Source: Methylobacterium soli (lineage in GTDB: Bacteria > Pseudomonadota > Alphaproteobacteria > Rhizobiales > Beijerinckiaceae). From it: a stretch of 64,000 nucleotides of DNA. The stretch is taken from positions 1 through 64,000 of the forward strand of contig NZ_VZZK01000005.1 of NCBI RefSeq assembly GCF_008806385.1. Direction: 5' to 3'. The notes beneath the pieces are model-generated. The model was not told the origin of the DNA. It worked only from the letters and a program-made list of their open reading frames with translations, and made no database searches. This document shows, in pieces, positions 37,324 through 46,472 of the stretch; positions within the stretch are counted from its first letter, which is position 1; each line of letters opens with the position of its first letter. The position numbers and the translations under genes are program-made.

Positions 37324-38499
37324 ATGACACAGCACGTCATCATCGCCGGCGGCGGGCCCACGGGCCTGCTCACGGCCCTCGGCCTGGCGCGCGCGGGGAC
37401 CCGCGTGACCATCATCGAGGCGGAGCGGGGACCGAACGATTCCCCCCGCGCGCTCGTCTACCATTATCCGGTGCTGCCGCATCTGGAGGCGCTCGGCCTC
37501 CTCGAGGATTGCATCGCCGCGGGCTTCGTGCGCCAGGACTACGCCTGGCGGGTCTACGACACGGGGGAGATGATTCCCTGGACGCTGCGCTGCCTCGACG
37601 GGCACGTGCCGCATCCCTACGCCCTGCATCTCGGCCAGGGCGAGCTGTCCCGGGTGGTCAGCGAGCATCTGCGCGGCCTCTCCAACGTCGAGATCCGCTA
37701 CGCCACGACGCTCAAGGACTGCACGCAGCACGCCACCGGCGTGACGGTCCGGGTCGAGGCCGGCGGCGGCACGGAGGTGATCGAGGGACAGTGGCTGATC
37801 GGAGCGGACGGGGCCGGCAGCGTCGTCCGGCGCGAGGTCCTCAAGCTCAATTTCTTCGGCATCACGTGGCCCGAGCGCTACGTCGCCACCAACACCCGGG
37901 TCGATCTCGACGGGGCGGGCTACGCGAACTGCACCATGCAGGTCGACGACGTCTACGGGTCGGTGATCTGCAAGATCGACCGCCGGGACCTGTGGCGCGT
38001 CACCTTCATGGAGGACCCGTCCCTGCCGGCCGAGGGGATCGAGGCCCGCATCCAATCGGTGCTCGCCGAACTGCTCCCGCGCGTCGGCGCCTGCGCGGTC
38101 GCCTCCTTCTCGCCCTACCGCATGCACCAGCGCGTCGCGGACCGGATGCGCGTCGGCCGGGTGCTGCTCGTCGGTGACGCGGGCCACATCACGAATCCGA
38201 CGGGCGGCCTCGGGCTGACCGGCGGGATGTTCGACAGCTTCGCGCTGGTCGAGGCGCTCGGTCGCGTCATCCACGACGGCGCGAGCCACGACATCCTGGA
38301 GTTCTACGAGCGCGACCGGCGCCAGAAATTCATCGAGCTGGTCTCCCCGCGCGCCTCGGCCAACAAGCAGCGCCTCTACCGGACGGCGCCCGGCACGGAG
38401 ATGGACGACTGGATCGCGGAGATCAGGGCCATCGGCCGGAATCCGGACGCCATGCGCGAGGCGTTCCGCTTCACCGAGCAGCTCAAGACCGTGTTCTGA
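37324..38499 (+). CDS. FAD-dependent aromatic monooxygenase (6-hydroxy-3-succinoylpyridine monooxygenase-like)
   Basis: The protein has 391 residues of the class A flavoprotein monooxygenases: IAGGGPTGLLTALGLARAG for FAD, a central LIGADGAGSVVR, and VGDAGHITNPTGGLGLTGG. It is more like the UbiH/HspB/VppD type than NicC (6-hydroxynicotinate 3-monooxygenase), whose N terminus I remember as different. HspB/VppD-type enzymes remove the side chain of 6-hydroxy-3-succinoylpyridine to give 2,5-dihydroxypyridine, which is what the next enzyme in the pathway (32714-33745) needs. The distinction rests on pattern recognition and context. Confidence 0.82.
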   Translation: MTQHVIIAGGGPTGLLTALGLARAGTRVTIIEAERGPNDSPRALVYHYPVLPHLEALGLLEDCIAAGFVRQDYAWRVYDTGEMIPWTLRCLDGHVPHPYALHLGQGELSRVVSEHLRGLSNVEIRYATTLKDCTQHATGVTVRVEAGGGTEVIEGQWLIGADGAGSVVRREVLKLNFFGITWPERYVATNTRVDLDGAGYANCTMQVDDVYGSVICKIDRRDLWRVTFMEDPSLPAEGIEARIQSVLAELLPRVGACAVASFSPYRMHQRVADRMRVGRVLLVGDAGHITNPTGGLGLTGGMFDSFALVEALGRVIHDGASHDILEFYERDRRQKFIELVSPRASANKQRLYRTAPGTEMDDWIAEIRAIGRNPDAMREAFRFTEQLKTVF

Positions 38500-38506
38500 G
38501 GCGACG

Positions 38507-39487
38507 ATGGACCCCCTCGTGCTCGCGGATTTCGGCGGTCGCTTCCTCACCACGGCGCCCCGCGCGCACGCGGCGCGGACCGTGCCGGGCGTGAACGCCT
38601 ACGTGAGCTGGTTCAGGCCCGCGCGGGCGCGGGACGTCTCGGTGACCTTCGTGCATGGCGGCGGCGGCCAGGGATCGGAATTCCTCAGCACCCCGGATGG
38701 GCGGCCGGGCTGGGTGCACGCCTTCCTGCGGGCCGGCTTCCCGGTCTTCGTCCTCGATCGGCCGGGCCACGGGCGCAGCCACTGGCGGGAGGAGGTTCTC
38801 GGGGCGGCCCTGCCGCCGCCGAGCTACGAGGCGCTCCACCCCCGCTTCGTCGAGCCGGCGCGGCACGGCGGCTGGCCGGAGGCGGCACGGCACGCCCAGT
38901 GGCCGGATCATGACCCGGAGGCCGGGGACCGGTTCATGGCCAGCCAGGGCGTGATGGCGACGACGCTCGCGGCCGCCCAGCGCCACGTCGAGGCCATCGG
39001 GCCGGACCTGTTCGCCCTGACGGGGCGCACCGTCCTGGTGTCGCACTCGGCCGGCGGGCCCTGCGGCTGGGCGCTGGCGGCGATCGGCGGCGACGCGGTC
39101 GCGGCGATCCTGGCGGTGGAACCCCTCGGCCATCCGGGACTGCGCCACCCCCTCGGGACCTTCGCCGACGGGTTGTGCGCCGAAACCCCGGCCGGCCGCC
39201 ACGATCCCTTCGGGCGCCCGATCGCCATCCTGACCGGCGAGGCCAGCTGGATGCGGGCGACGAACGCCCGGGCGGCGGCCTTCCTGCGGGAGCGAGGCTG
39301 CGACGTCGCGCATCTCCTCCTCGAGGAACACGGCCTGCGCGGCAACGGACACATGATGATGTCGGAGAAGAACAGCGACGCCGTCGCGGCGCTGATGATC
39401 TCCGTCCTCGATCGCATGCTGCGACCGGCCTCCGCCGGGTCGAGCGGCGGGAACAAGAGGGCGCGAAGCCCCGACACTGAAACCTGA
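38507..39487 (+). CDS. Alpha/beta hydrolase of unknown substrate
   Basis: The protein has 326 residues. It has an oxyanion-side FVHGGGGQGSEF, the VLDRPGHGRS loop, the nucleophile VSHSAGGPCGW and a late HGLRGNGHMMM likely holding the catalytic His. The sequence resembles esterases with an unusually Gly-rich first loop. It starts 7 bp after the monooxygenase stop, so it is part of the rightward catabolic arm, but the known nicotine-to-fumarate routes have no obvious extra hydrolysis step beyond the deformylase at 31886. It may extend the substrate range, for example by cleaving an ester or amide precursor. No signal peptide is seen. Confidence 0.75.
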   Translation: MDPLVLADFGGRFLTTAPRAHAARTVPGVNAYVSWFRPARARDVSVTFVHGGGGQGSEFLSTPDGRPGWVHAFLRAGFPVFVLDRPGHGRSHWREEVLGAALPPPSYEALHPRFVEPARHGGWPEAARHAQWPDHDPEAGDRFMASQGVMATTLAAAQRHVEAIGPDLFALTGRTVLVSHSAGGPCGWALAAIGGDAVAAILAVEPLGHPGLRHPLGTFADGLCAETPAGRHDPFGRPIAILTGEASWMRATNARAAAFLRERGCDVAHLLLEEHGLRGNGHMMMSEKNSDAVAALMISVLDRMLRPASAGSSGGNKRARSPDTET

Positions 39488-39516
39488 GCGCCAGAGCGCG
39501 AAACGGGGGTCCTGGG

Positions 39517-40680
39517 ATGGGTACCGAGAGGCTTGTCACACGCGACGTTGCCCTTGCAACGGTCATCTACGCATTGTCGGTCACGCTGGTGGGCGCGTAT
39601 CCGATCATGGCTGGGCTGTATACCGACCAGCTCAAGCTCGGCCTCGACGACGTCGGCTGGGTCTTCGCGATCGAGCAGTCCGGCAGCATCGTCGGCGCGC
39701 TGCTGGGCTTCTGGCTGACGCCGCGGGTGAGCTGGCGCCCGCTCATCGTCGGCGCGGCTTTTCTCGCGGCCGTGGCGAATGCCTTCACGGCAAACGTCGA
39801 CGGCTTCGCTGCCCTGGCCGCCCTGCGCTTCGCGTCCGGGCTCGGGATGATGGTGGCCACGCTGGTCTCCGCCTGCCTGCTCGCGCGCAGCCCCAACCCG
39901 GACCGGGCCTTCGGGGCCGGATTGACGCTGAACTGCCTGCTGAACGCGGTCTTCGTCTGGCTGATGGCCAAGCTCCTGGCGGAATCCGGCTACGCGGCCG
40001 CGATCCTGTCGGCTGCCGGCCTGTTCGGTCTCATCCTGGTGCTGGGCCTTGCCCTGTCGGGCGATCTGCGGGGCGACTTCGAGGCCCCGCCGGCCACCCC
40101 GGAATCAGGCGCGGTCCGGCTCGCCGCGGCCCGGACCGGGCTTGCCGGGCTCGTCCTGTTCGGGCTCGCCATCAACATGATCTGGGTCTTCCTCGAGCGC
40201 GTCGGCCTGAGCAACGGCCTCCAGGCGGGCGACCTCGGGAATGCTTTCGCGCTCGGCCTGCTCGCCGGCACCGCGGGCAGCGCGATTCCCTTCGTGGTCG
40301 GCGATTCCGGCAACCGCGCCCGGATGATCGCGATCACGACGGCCGGCCTCGTGGCGGGCATCGCGCTTGCCTGGTGGGCCACGGATTACTGGACCTTCGT
40401 GGCCGCGGTCGCGATCCTGGCGTCGGTCTGGAACATGGGCCTCGCCTACTACATGGCGATGACGGCGGAGAACGATCCCACCGGCCGTTACACCCGGGCG
40501 ATCTACATCGCGGTGGTGGCGGCCCAGGCGGCAGGCCCGGCGATCGCCGCGAGCCTCCTGGAGTTCAGCCATATCGGCACGGTGTTCGCGATCTCGCCGC
40601 TGCCGGCGATTTTCGCGCTCCTCCTCGTCGCGGCCGTGGCCGGGGCGCCGCGCGTCGAGGGCTCGTCGCTGGCCCGCTGA
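39517..40680 (+). CDS. MFS transporter at the end of the catabolic operon
   Basis: The protein has 387 residues and about 12 hydrophobic segments (starting ATVIYALSVTLVGAYPIMAG, later LVLFGLAINMIWVFLERVGL). It is an MFS member by topology. It follows the alpha/beta hydrolase by 29 bp and ends the rightward arm; a perfect palindrome lies just downstream. Its position suggests uptake of the pathway substrate, or efflux of an intermediate. I do not recognise a specific subfamily. Confidence 0.75.
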   Translation: MGTERLVTRDVALATVIYALSVTLVGAYPIMAGLYTDQLKLGLDDVGWVFAIEQSGSIVGALLGFWLTPRVSWRPLIVGAAFLAAVANAFTANVDGFAALAALRFASGLGMMVATLVSACLLARSPNPDRAFGAGLTLNCLLNAVFVWLMAKLLAESGYAAAILSAAGLFGLILVLGLALSGDLRGDFEAPPATPESGAVRLAAARTGLAGLVLFGLAINMIWVFLERVGLSNGLQAGDLGNAFALGLLAGTAGSAIPFVVGDSGNRARMIAITTAGLVAGIALAWWATDYWTFVAAVAILASVWNMGLAYYMAMTAENDPTGRYTRAIYIAVVAAQAAGPAIAASLLEFSHIGTVFAISPLPAIFALLLVAAVAGAPRVEGSSLAR

Positions 40681-40714
40681 CGCGCCCGGGCGGGCCGAGC
40701 CTTGCGCCCGGCCC

Positions 40715-40744
40715 GCTCCGGCCCGTCGCGCGACGGGCCGGAGC
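40715..40744. terminator. Perfect 30-bp palindrome between convergent operons
   Basis: Positions 40715-40729 and 40730-40744 are exact reverse complements (outer bases GCTCCGGCCC), with no unpaired spacer. It lies between the convergent MFS and CaiB/BaiF stop codons, 5 bp from the latter. The RNA would form a very stable hairpin on either strand, so a bidirectional terminator is likely, although no T-run follows. Confidence 0.6.
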
Positions 40745-40749
40745 GCGCT

Positions 40750-41949
40750 TCAGGAATCGCCGTCGCTGCCGCGCGAGCCCGCTGGCCCGCCGGCCGGCGG
40801 CGGGAAGGCCCAATCGCCGCTCCCGAGCACCGGCGCCGGCCGGTCGAGCGCGAGGGCGCTGCGCGAGAACACGATCGGCGTGCGCAGCCCCGGGACGCCC
40901 TCCGGCGCGATGACGAGGCCGCGCTCGCGGATCTGCGGATCGTCGAGCGCCTCCGCCACCGTGTTGATTGGCCCGGCCGGAACCCCGACGGCGCCGAGCG
41001 CCCCGATGAGATCCGCCCGCGTCCGGGCCCCGGTCCTGTCCGCGATCAGGGCGCAGAGCGCGTCGCGGTTCTCGACGCGCCGCGGATTCGTCGCGTATTC
41101 GGCCCGCGCCGCGAGCCCGTCGAGGGCGAGGACGCCGCACAGGGCGGCGAATTGCCGGTCGTTGCCGCAGGCGATGATCAGGTGCCCGTCGGCCGCAGGA
41201 AACACCTGGTAGGGCACGATGTTGGGGTGCGCGTTGCCCATGCGCCGCGGCGTGGTGCCGCCGGCCAGGTGGTTCATCGCCTGGTTGGCGAGCACCGCCA
41301 CGCCGCAATCGAGCAGCGACAGGTCGACCCGCTGCCCGAGGCCCGAGCGCGCGCGCTCGGCCAGGGCGGCCTGGATGCCGACGCCGCCGTAGAGGCCGGT
41401 GAACACGTCGATCCAGGCAACGCCCACCTTCTGCGGCTCGCCGGCCGGCTCCCCCGTGAGATCCATGATCCCGCACAGGCCCTGGACCAGGAAATCGTAT
41501 CCGGGGCTGGCGGCCCGCGGACCGGTCTGTCCGAAGCCCGTCACGGAGGCGTAGACGATCCTGGGGTTCGTGGAACGGACGCTCTCGTAGTCGAGCCCGT
41601 AGGGCCGGAGGCCCCCGACCTTGAAATTCTCCACGACCACGTCCGCGTCGGCGATCAGCGCCTTGACCCGCGCCAGGTCGGCGGCCTCGGTGAAGTCGCA
41701 GGAGACCGAGATCTTCCCGCGATTGGCCGCGTGGAAATACGCGGCCGACACCTCGGCGCCGCCCCGCCCATCCGGCCTCTCGATGAAGGGCGGGCCCCAG
41801 CTCCGGGTATCGTCCCCAAGCGGGCTCTCGACCTTGACGACGCTGGCGCCGAGATCCGCCAGGGTCTGGCCGATCCAGGGGCCCGCGAGGATGCGGGCAA
41901 GCTCCACCACCTTCAGGCCCTGCAACGGCGGCAGCCGCTCCTGTTCCAC
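40750..41949 (-). CDS. CaiB/BaiF family CoA-transferase
   Basis: The protein has 399 residues and starts with GTG at 41949 behind AGGAGGGG; no ATG is available in frame nearby. It carries LKVVELARILAGPWIGQ, LADLGASVVKVE, and GYDFLVQGLCGIMDLTG with the likely catalytic Asp, all class III CoA-transferase marks. It lies 74 bp downstream of gcdH and shares its direction. This pairing suggests transfer of CoA to glutarate (SUGCT-like) to feed glutaryl-CoA dehydrogenase. The donor is unknown. Confidence 0.88.
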   Translation of the reverse strand: MEQERLPPLQGLKVVELARILAGPWIGQTLADLGASVVKVESPLGDDTRSWGPPFIERPDGRGGAEVSAAYFHAANRGKISVSCDFTEAADLARVKALIADADVVVENFKVGGLRPYGLDYESVRSTNPRIVYASVTGFGQTGPRAASPGYDFLVQGLCGIMDLTGEPAGEPQKVGVAWIDVFTGLYGGVGIQAALAERARSGLGQRVDLSLLDCGVAVLANQAMNHLAGGTTPRRMGNAHPNIVPYQVFPAADGHLIIACGNDRQFAALCGVLALDGLAARAEYATNPRRVENRDALCALIADRTGARTRADLIGALGAVGVPAGPINTVAEALDDPQIRERGLVIAPEGVPGLRTPIVFSRSALALDRPAPVLGSGDWAFPPPAGGPAGSRGSDGDS

Positions 41950-42023
41950 TGGTCCCCTCCTGATGCTCGGATCGGTCTCGTCGCGGACGCCGCCGCCCCT
42001 CGGCGGGCGGCGCCGGCCCGCCG

Positions 42024-43247
42024 TCAGGCGAAGGCGGAGAGGTCGGTCTGGGCCCGCCCGAGGATGAGGGCGTGGACGTCGTGGGTGCCCTCGTAGGTGT
42101 TGACGGTCTCGAGGTTCTGCGCGTGCCGCATGACCTGATACTCGATCTGGATGCCGTTGCCGCCGTGCATGTCGCGCGCCTGCCGGGCGATGTCGAGCGC
42201 CTTCCCGCAATTGTTGCGCTTGATCAGGGAGACCATCTCGGGCGCGAAGCGGCTCGCCTCCATCAGCCGCCCGACGCGCAGCGAGGCCTGGAGGCCGAGG
42301 GCGATCTCGGTCTGCATGTCGGCGAGCTTCTTCTGGAAGAGCTGGGTCGCCGCGAGGGGGCGACCGAACTGCTTGCGGTCGAGCCCGTACTGGCGGGCGC
42401 GGAACCAGCAATCCTCGGCCGCGCCCATCACCCCCCAGGAGATGCCGTAGCGGGCGCGGTTGAGGCAGCCGAACGGGCCGCCCATGCCGGAGGCTCCGGG
42501 CAGCAGCGCGTCCTCGCCGATCTCGACGCCCTCCATCACGATCTCGCCCGTCACCGAGGCCCGGAGCGACAGCTTGCCCCCGATCTTCGGCGCGGACAGG
42601 CCCGGCATGCCCTTCTCCAGGATGAAGCCGCGCACCGTGTCGCCGTGGGCGGCGGACTTGGCCCAGACCACGAACACGTCCGCGATCGGCGCGTTCGAGA
42701 TCCAGGTCTTGGTCCCGGTGATGCGGTAGCCGCCCGCGATCTTCTCGGCACGGGTGCGCATGCCGGCCGGGTCGGACCCCGCATCGGGCTCGGTCAGGCC
42801 GAAGCAGCCGATCCATTCCCCGGCCGCGAGCTTCGGCAGGTATTTCAGCCGCTGCGCCTCCGAGCCGTAGGCGTAGATCGGGTACATCACCAGGGAAGAC
42901 TGGACGCTCATCATCGAGCGGTAGCCCGAATCGACGCGCTCCACCTCGCGGGCCACGAGCCCGTAGGCGACGTAGGAGGCCTCGGCGCCACCATAGGCCT
43001 CCGGCACCGTCACGCCGAGAAGCCCGGCCGCTCCCATCTCCCGGAAGATCGCGGGCTCCGTCCGCTCCTCGAGGTAATCCGCCTCGATGCGCGGCCTCAG
43101 GCTGCTCTCGGCGAAGGCCGAGGCCGTGTCGCGGATCATCCGCTCCTCCTCGCTGAGCTGGTCGTCGAGGCAGAACGGATCGGACCAGACGAAGCGCGCC
43201 TGCCCGTGCTTCGTCGCGTGGCTGAGCGCGGGGACCGGTTCGGACAT
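42024..43247 (-). CDS. gcdH: Glutaryl-CoA dehydrogenase
   Basis: The 407-residue acyl-CoA dehydrogenase has the GcdH-type N terminus ([19 protein letters not shown]), [14 protein letters not shown] for FAD and substrate binding, and the catalytic Glu in [17 protein letters not shown]. Glutaryl-CoA dehydrogenases oxidise and decarboxylate glutaryl-CoA to crotonyl-CoA. With the CoA-transferase at 40750 and the divergent LysR gene at 43380 it forms a glutarate (lysine/tryptophan degradation) unit. The residues around the Glu are well preserved, so the enzyme should be active. Confidence 0.93.
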   Translation of the reverse strand: MSEPVPALSHATKHGQARFVWSDPFCLDDQLSEEERMIRDTASAFAESSLRPRIEADYLEERTEPAIFREMGAAGLLGVTVPEAYGGAEASYVAYGLVAREVERVDSGYRSMMSVQSSLVMYPIYAYGSEAQRLKYLPKLAAGEWIGCFGLTEPDAGSDPAGMRTRAEKIAGGYRITGTKTWISNAPIADVFVVWAKSAAHGDTVRGFILEKGMPGLSAPKIGGKLSLRASVTGEIVMEGVEIGEDALLPGASGMGGPFGCLNRARYGISWGVMGAAEDCWFRARQYGLDRKQFGRPLAATQLFQKKLADMQTEIALGLQASLRVGRLMEASRFAPEMVSLIKRNNCGKALDIARQARDMHGGNGIQIEYQVMRHAQNLETVNTYEGTHDVHALILGRAQTDLSAFA

Positions 43248-43379
43248 GGCGGATCCTTCGGTGTCGTGAGGGGCGAGGCGGGCCTTCGATCGGCGCCGCG
43301 ATCATGTCTTTAGCGCGTGGAACTCCGGCCGAAAAACCCGCTTTGCCGCTAGGTTGATGTCCTTTATGCATGATCCACC

Positions 43380-44327
43380 ATGCGCCCCCGCCGCTTCCTC
43401 CCCACCGTCAGCCTGCTCACCGCGCTCGAGGCGGTGTTGCGGACGGGCTCCACGGCGGCGGCGGCGCGGGAACTCGATCTCTCGCAGGGGACCGTGAGCC
43501 GGCTGATCCAGAATCTGGAGGCCCAGCTCGGGCACGCGCTGTTCGACCGCCATCGGCAGCGCCTCGTCCCGACGGAGGCGGCGCGCGTCTACGGGCGCGA
43601 CGTGACCCGGGCCCTCGACCTGATCCAGCGCGGCAGCCTGGAATTTGCCGCGAACCCCCTCGGCGCGGCCCTGTCGCTCGCGACCCTGCCGGCCTTCGGC
43701 AGCCAGTGGCTCGTGCCCCGGCTCGGCCGGTTCACGCTCGCGCATCCCGGAATCGCGATCCATCTCGCGACCCGTCTCAAGCGCTTCAACTTCGCGGCCG
43801 AAGGTTTTGACGCGGCGATCCATTTCGGAGCCGACGACTGGCGCGAGGCCGGGCACCTGAAGCTGTTCGACGAGCGCCTGACGGCCTGCGCCGCGCCCGA
43901 CCTGATCGGGGCTCACCCGGTGACGCGTGCGGCGGATCTGCACGGGCTGCCGCTGCTCAGGCTCGAGACCCGCCCGACCGCCTGGGACCTCTGGTTCGCG
44001 GCGCAGGGAGGGCGGGCGCCGGCCGGCGGCGGCATGCTCTTCGACCAGTTCGCGCCGATGAGCCAGGCCGCGATCACCGGTTTGGGCGTGGCCCTGCTTC
44101 CGGATTATCTCGCGGTGCCGGAGCAGAGAGCCGGCCGTCTCGTGCCGCTCCTGCGGCCCTCCGTCGAGGGCACGGGTGCCTATTGGCTGGTCTGGCCGGC
44201 CGCGCGTGCGGAATACCCGCCCTTGCGCGCCTTCCGGTCCTGGCTCGCTGAGGCGTCGCGGGACGCGCTCACCCGTCCGGACGAAGCCTCGCCGCTCAGC
44301 CCGGGCTCGGATGGACAAGGCGGGTAG
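43380..44327 (+). CDS. LysR family transcriptional regulator (GcvA-like)
   Basis: The protein has 315 residues. The N-terminal helix-turn-helix contains FLPTVSLLTALEAVLRTGST, SQGTVSRLIQNLEAQLGHAL, and the C-terminal effector domain has ATLPAFGSQWLVPRLGRF, the GcvA-like pattern. It is divergent from gcdH with 132 bp between, so it probably controls the gcdH/CoA-transferase unit in response to a glutarate-related acid. No strong ribosome-binding site is visible before the ATG. Confidence 0.88.
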   Translation: MRPRRFLPTVSLLTALEAVLRTGSTAAAARELDLSQGTVSRLIQNLEAQLGHALFDRHRQRLVPTEAARVYGRDVTRALDLIQRGSLEFAANPLGAALSLATLPAFGSQWLVPRLGRFTLAHPGIAIHLATRLKRFNFAAEGFDAAIHFGADDWREAGHLKLFDERLTACAAPDLIGAHPVTRAADLHGLPLLRLETRPTAWDLWFAAQGGRAPAGGGMLFDQFAPMSQAAITGLGVALLPDYLAVPEQRAGRLVPLLRPSVEGTGAYWLVWPAARAEYPPLRAFRSWLAEASRDALTRPDEASPLSPGSDGQGG

Positions 44328-44414
44328 CAAGAGCGGGCCAACACGGCGCTGGCCCTGATCCCCGGGCGGTCGCCGGGGGCCGATCGCGAGCGGCATGTCG
44401 TTGAGAGGCAGCGG

Positions 44415-44487
44415 TGGGCCCGGCAGGACTCGAACCTGCAACCAGACCGTTATGAGCGGTCGGCTCTAACCATTGAGCTACAGGCCC
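44415..44487 (-). tRNA. tRNA with CAT anticodon, most like tRNA-Ile2
   Basis: The minus strand folds into a full cloverleaf. The acceptor stem GGGCCTG pairs with CGGGCCC (one T-G pair); the anticodon stem GACCG/CGGTC encloses the loop CTCATAA, giving anticodon CAT; the T arm is GCAGG-TTCGAGT-CCTGC. The D arm AGCTCAATGGTTAGAGC closely resembles E. coli ileX, whose CAT is modified to lysidine to read AUA; elongator tRNA-Met is the alternative. The CCA end is not encoded. It may once have served as an island attachment site, but no integrase is nearby. Confidence 0.9.
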
Positions 44488-44826
44488 TGCGCTCTCGCGA
44501 CCGCTGGGGAGAGATACCTGAGCGGGGCATTCCCGTCACCTCGGATTCTGGGCGTTCCGGGCCGGGGTCGTGCCCGGTAGCGCGGGTCCTCCATCGGCCA
44601 GGGTCGGGAGCCGCGCGGCTGTGACCTGGGCCCGAGCCGCCCAGAACGGATCGCCCGGGCCCGGGCGCCGGACGCGGGCCTCCTCTGCGACCTTGCATCC
44701 CTGATCGTCGACGAACCGCACCCTACCTTGGAGCGTATCCAGGGTGACGGTGTTTCCTCGGGGCATCCCGCTCGCGTTGGACGGACCCGTCGCGGCCATC
44801 CCCTCGCGAGAGATTCGGAGACCGAG
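44488..44826. other. Intergenic region upstream of paoA
   Basis: No gene is supported in these 339 bp. They probably contain the promoters of the leftward tRNA gene and of the rightward paoABC operon. A GGAG site lies shortly before the ATG at 44827; an earlier in-frame ATG at 44728 would add an Arg-rich extension ahead of the Tat signal and is less likely. Confidence 0.4.
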
Positions 44827-45522
44827 ATGCGACGACCCGGAGACCTCGAATTGAATCGGAGAGACTTGATGGTGGGAGCATCCGCCGCCGCGGCCTCGGC
44901 CGCCGTGCCCTCGGGCGCCGGGCCGGCTTATGCGGGCGCCGACAATGCGGGCGCCGACAAGGCGGGCATCCGGCTGGCCGGGACCGACGGGCCGGTCCTG
45001 GCCAAGGTCGCCTTCACGGTGAACGGCGCGCGCCGCGAACTCGAACTCGACACCCGCACCTCGCTCCTCGACGCCGCGCGCGAGCACCTGCACCTGACCG
45101 GCTCGAAGAAGGGCTGCGACCACGGTCAGTGCGGGGCCTGCACGATGATCGTGGACGGGCGGCGCATCAATGCCTGCCTGACGCTCGCCGTGATGCATCA
45201 GGGCTCGGAGATCACCACCATCGAGGGGCTCGGCCAGCCGGACAACCTGCATCCGATGCAGGCGGCCTTCATCAAGCATGACGGCTATCAGTGCGGCTAC
45301 TGCACCCCCGGGCAGATCTGTTCGGGCGTGGCGGTCCTGGCCGAGATCAAGGCCGGCATCCCGAGCCATGTCAGCGCCGACCTCAACGCCGCCCCCGCCG
45401 TGACCGAGGCCGAGATCCGTGAGCGCATGAGCGGCAATATCTGCCGCTGCGGCGCCTACTCGAACATCGTCGAGGCGATGACCGAGGTCGCAGGAATCCA
45501 GACAACGCGGAGGCCCGCATGA
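44827..45522 (+). CDS. paoA: Periplasmic aldehyde oxidoreductase, [2Fe-2S] subunit
   Basis: The protein has 231 residues. A Tat signal ([19 protein letters not shown]) precedes two [2Fe-2S] cluster sites: [13 protein letters not shown] with a following Cys, and [10 protein letters not shown] with [11 protein letters not shown]. The export signal and the PaoB/PaoC-type partners identify a PaoABC (YagTSR) molybdenum aldehyde oxidoreductase, which detoxifies aromatic aldehydes in the periplasm. It overlaps paoB by 4 bp (ATGA). Confidence 0.9.
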   Translation: MRRPGDLELNRRDLMVGASAAAASAAVPSGAGPAYAGADNAGADKAGIRLAGTDGPVLAKVAFTVNGARRELELDTRTSLLDAAREHLHLTGSKKGCDHGQCGACTMIVDGRRINACLTLAVMHQGSEITTIEGLGQPDNLHPMQAAFIKHDGYQCGYCTPGQICSGVAVLAEIKAGIPSHVSADLNAAPAVTEAEIRERMSGNICRCGAYSNIVEAMTEVAGIQTTRRPA

Positions 45523-46469
45523 AGTCCTTCACCTACGAGCGCCCGACCGATCCGGCCGAAGCGGCCGCGGCCGTCGCCCGCAACCCGAACGCCAAGTTCA
45601 TCGCCGGCGGCACCAACCTCCTCGACCTGATGAAGCTGCAGATCGAGACGCCGACCCACCTCGTGGACGTGAACGGGCTGGGCCTCGACACGGTCGAGCC
45701 GACACCCGAGGGCGGGCTGCGCATCGGCGCGCTCGTGCGCAACACCGATCTCGCGGCGGATGCCCGGGTGCGCAAGGATTACGGGGTCCTGAGCCGGGCC
45801 CTGCTGGCGGGCGCCTCGGGACAGTTGCGCAACAAGGCGACGACCGCCGGCAACCTGCTCCAGCGCACCCGCTGCCCGTACTTCTACGACACCGCCCAGG
45901 CCTGCAACAAACGCCAGCCCGGCTCCGGCTGCTCGGCCCTCGACGGGGTGAGCCGGTCGCTCGCGGTCATCGGCGCCAGCCAAGCCTGCATCGCCACGCA
46001 TCCTGGGGACATGGCGGTGGCCATGCGCGTCCTCGACGCCACCGTCGAGACCGTCGATGCCGGGGGCAACGCGCGCAAGATCGAGATCGCCGATTTCCAC
46101 CGGTTGCCGGGCGACAAGCCGGAGGTCGACACGACGCTGAAGCCCGGCGAACTCATCACCGCCGTGACCCTGCCGGCGCCGCGGGCCGGCACGCATCTCT
46201 ACCGCAAGGTCCGCGACCGGGCGTCCTACGCCTACGCCCTCGTCTCGGTCGCCGCCATCCTCGGCAAGGACGGCCGCGGGGCTGTCGCGTTCGGCGGGGT
46301 GGCGCACAAGCCCTGGCGCGTCGAGGCCGCCGAGGCCGACCTGCCCAAGGGCGCGAAGGCCGTGACCGACCAGGTCTTCGCGGGCGCCAAGCCGACCCAC
46401 GACAACGCCTACAAGCTGAAGCTCGCCGAGCGGACCCTCGGCGCGGCGCTCAACCAAGCGAGGGCCTGA
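45519..46469 (+). CDS. paoB: Periplasmic aldehyde oxidoreductase, FAD subunit
   Basis: The protein has 316 residues. It contains the FAD-binding [36 protein letters not shown] and a Cys-rich stretch (CPYF, then [13 protein letters not shown]) that in PaoB holds an extra [4Fe-4S] cluster. It passes electrons from the molybdenum site via PaoA to the acceptor. The gene overlaps paoA and is 3 bp from paoC, so the three are translated together. Confidence 0.9.
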   Translation: MKSFTYERPTDPAEAAAAVARNPNAKFIAGGTNLLDLMKLQIETPTHLVDVNGLGLDTVEPTPEGGLRIGALVRNTDLAADARVRKDYGVLSRALLAGASGQLRNKATTAGNLLQRTRCPYFYDTAQACNKRQPGSGCSALDGVSRSLAVIGASQACIATHPGDMAVAMRVLDATVETVDAGGNARKIEIADFHRLPGDKPEVDTTLKPGELITAVTLPAPRAGTHLYRKVRDRASYAYALVSVAAILGKDGRGAVAFGGVAHKPWRVEAAEADLPKGAKAVTDQVFAGAKPTHDNAYKLKLAERTLGAALNQARA

Positions 46470-46472
46470 GCC

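Noticed and set aside
37324..38499. Call as 6-hydroxynicotinate 3-monooxygenase (nicC)
   Set aside because: The N-terminal region and the GDAGHITNPTGGLGLTGG motif fit HspB/VppD-type enzymes better, and the amine oxidases point to an alkaloid substrate; kept only as an alternative.
44415..44487. tRNA as attachment site of the catabolic island
   Set aside because: No integrase and no second copy of the tRNA 3' end was noticed in the window; the glutarate unit also lies between it and the island.
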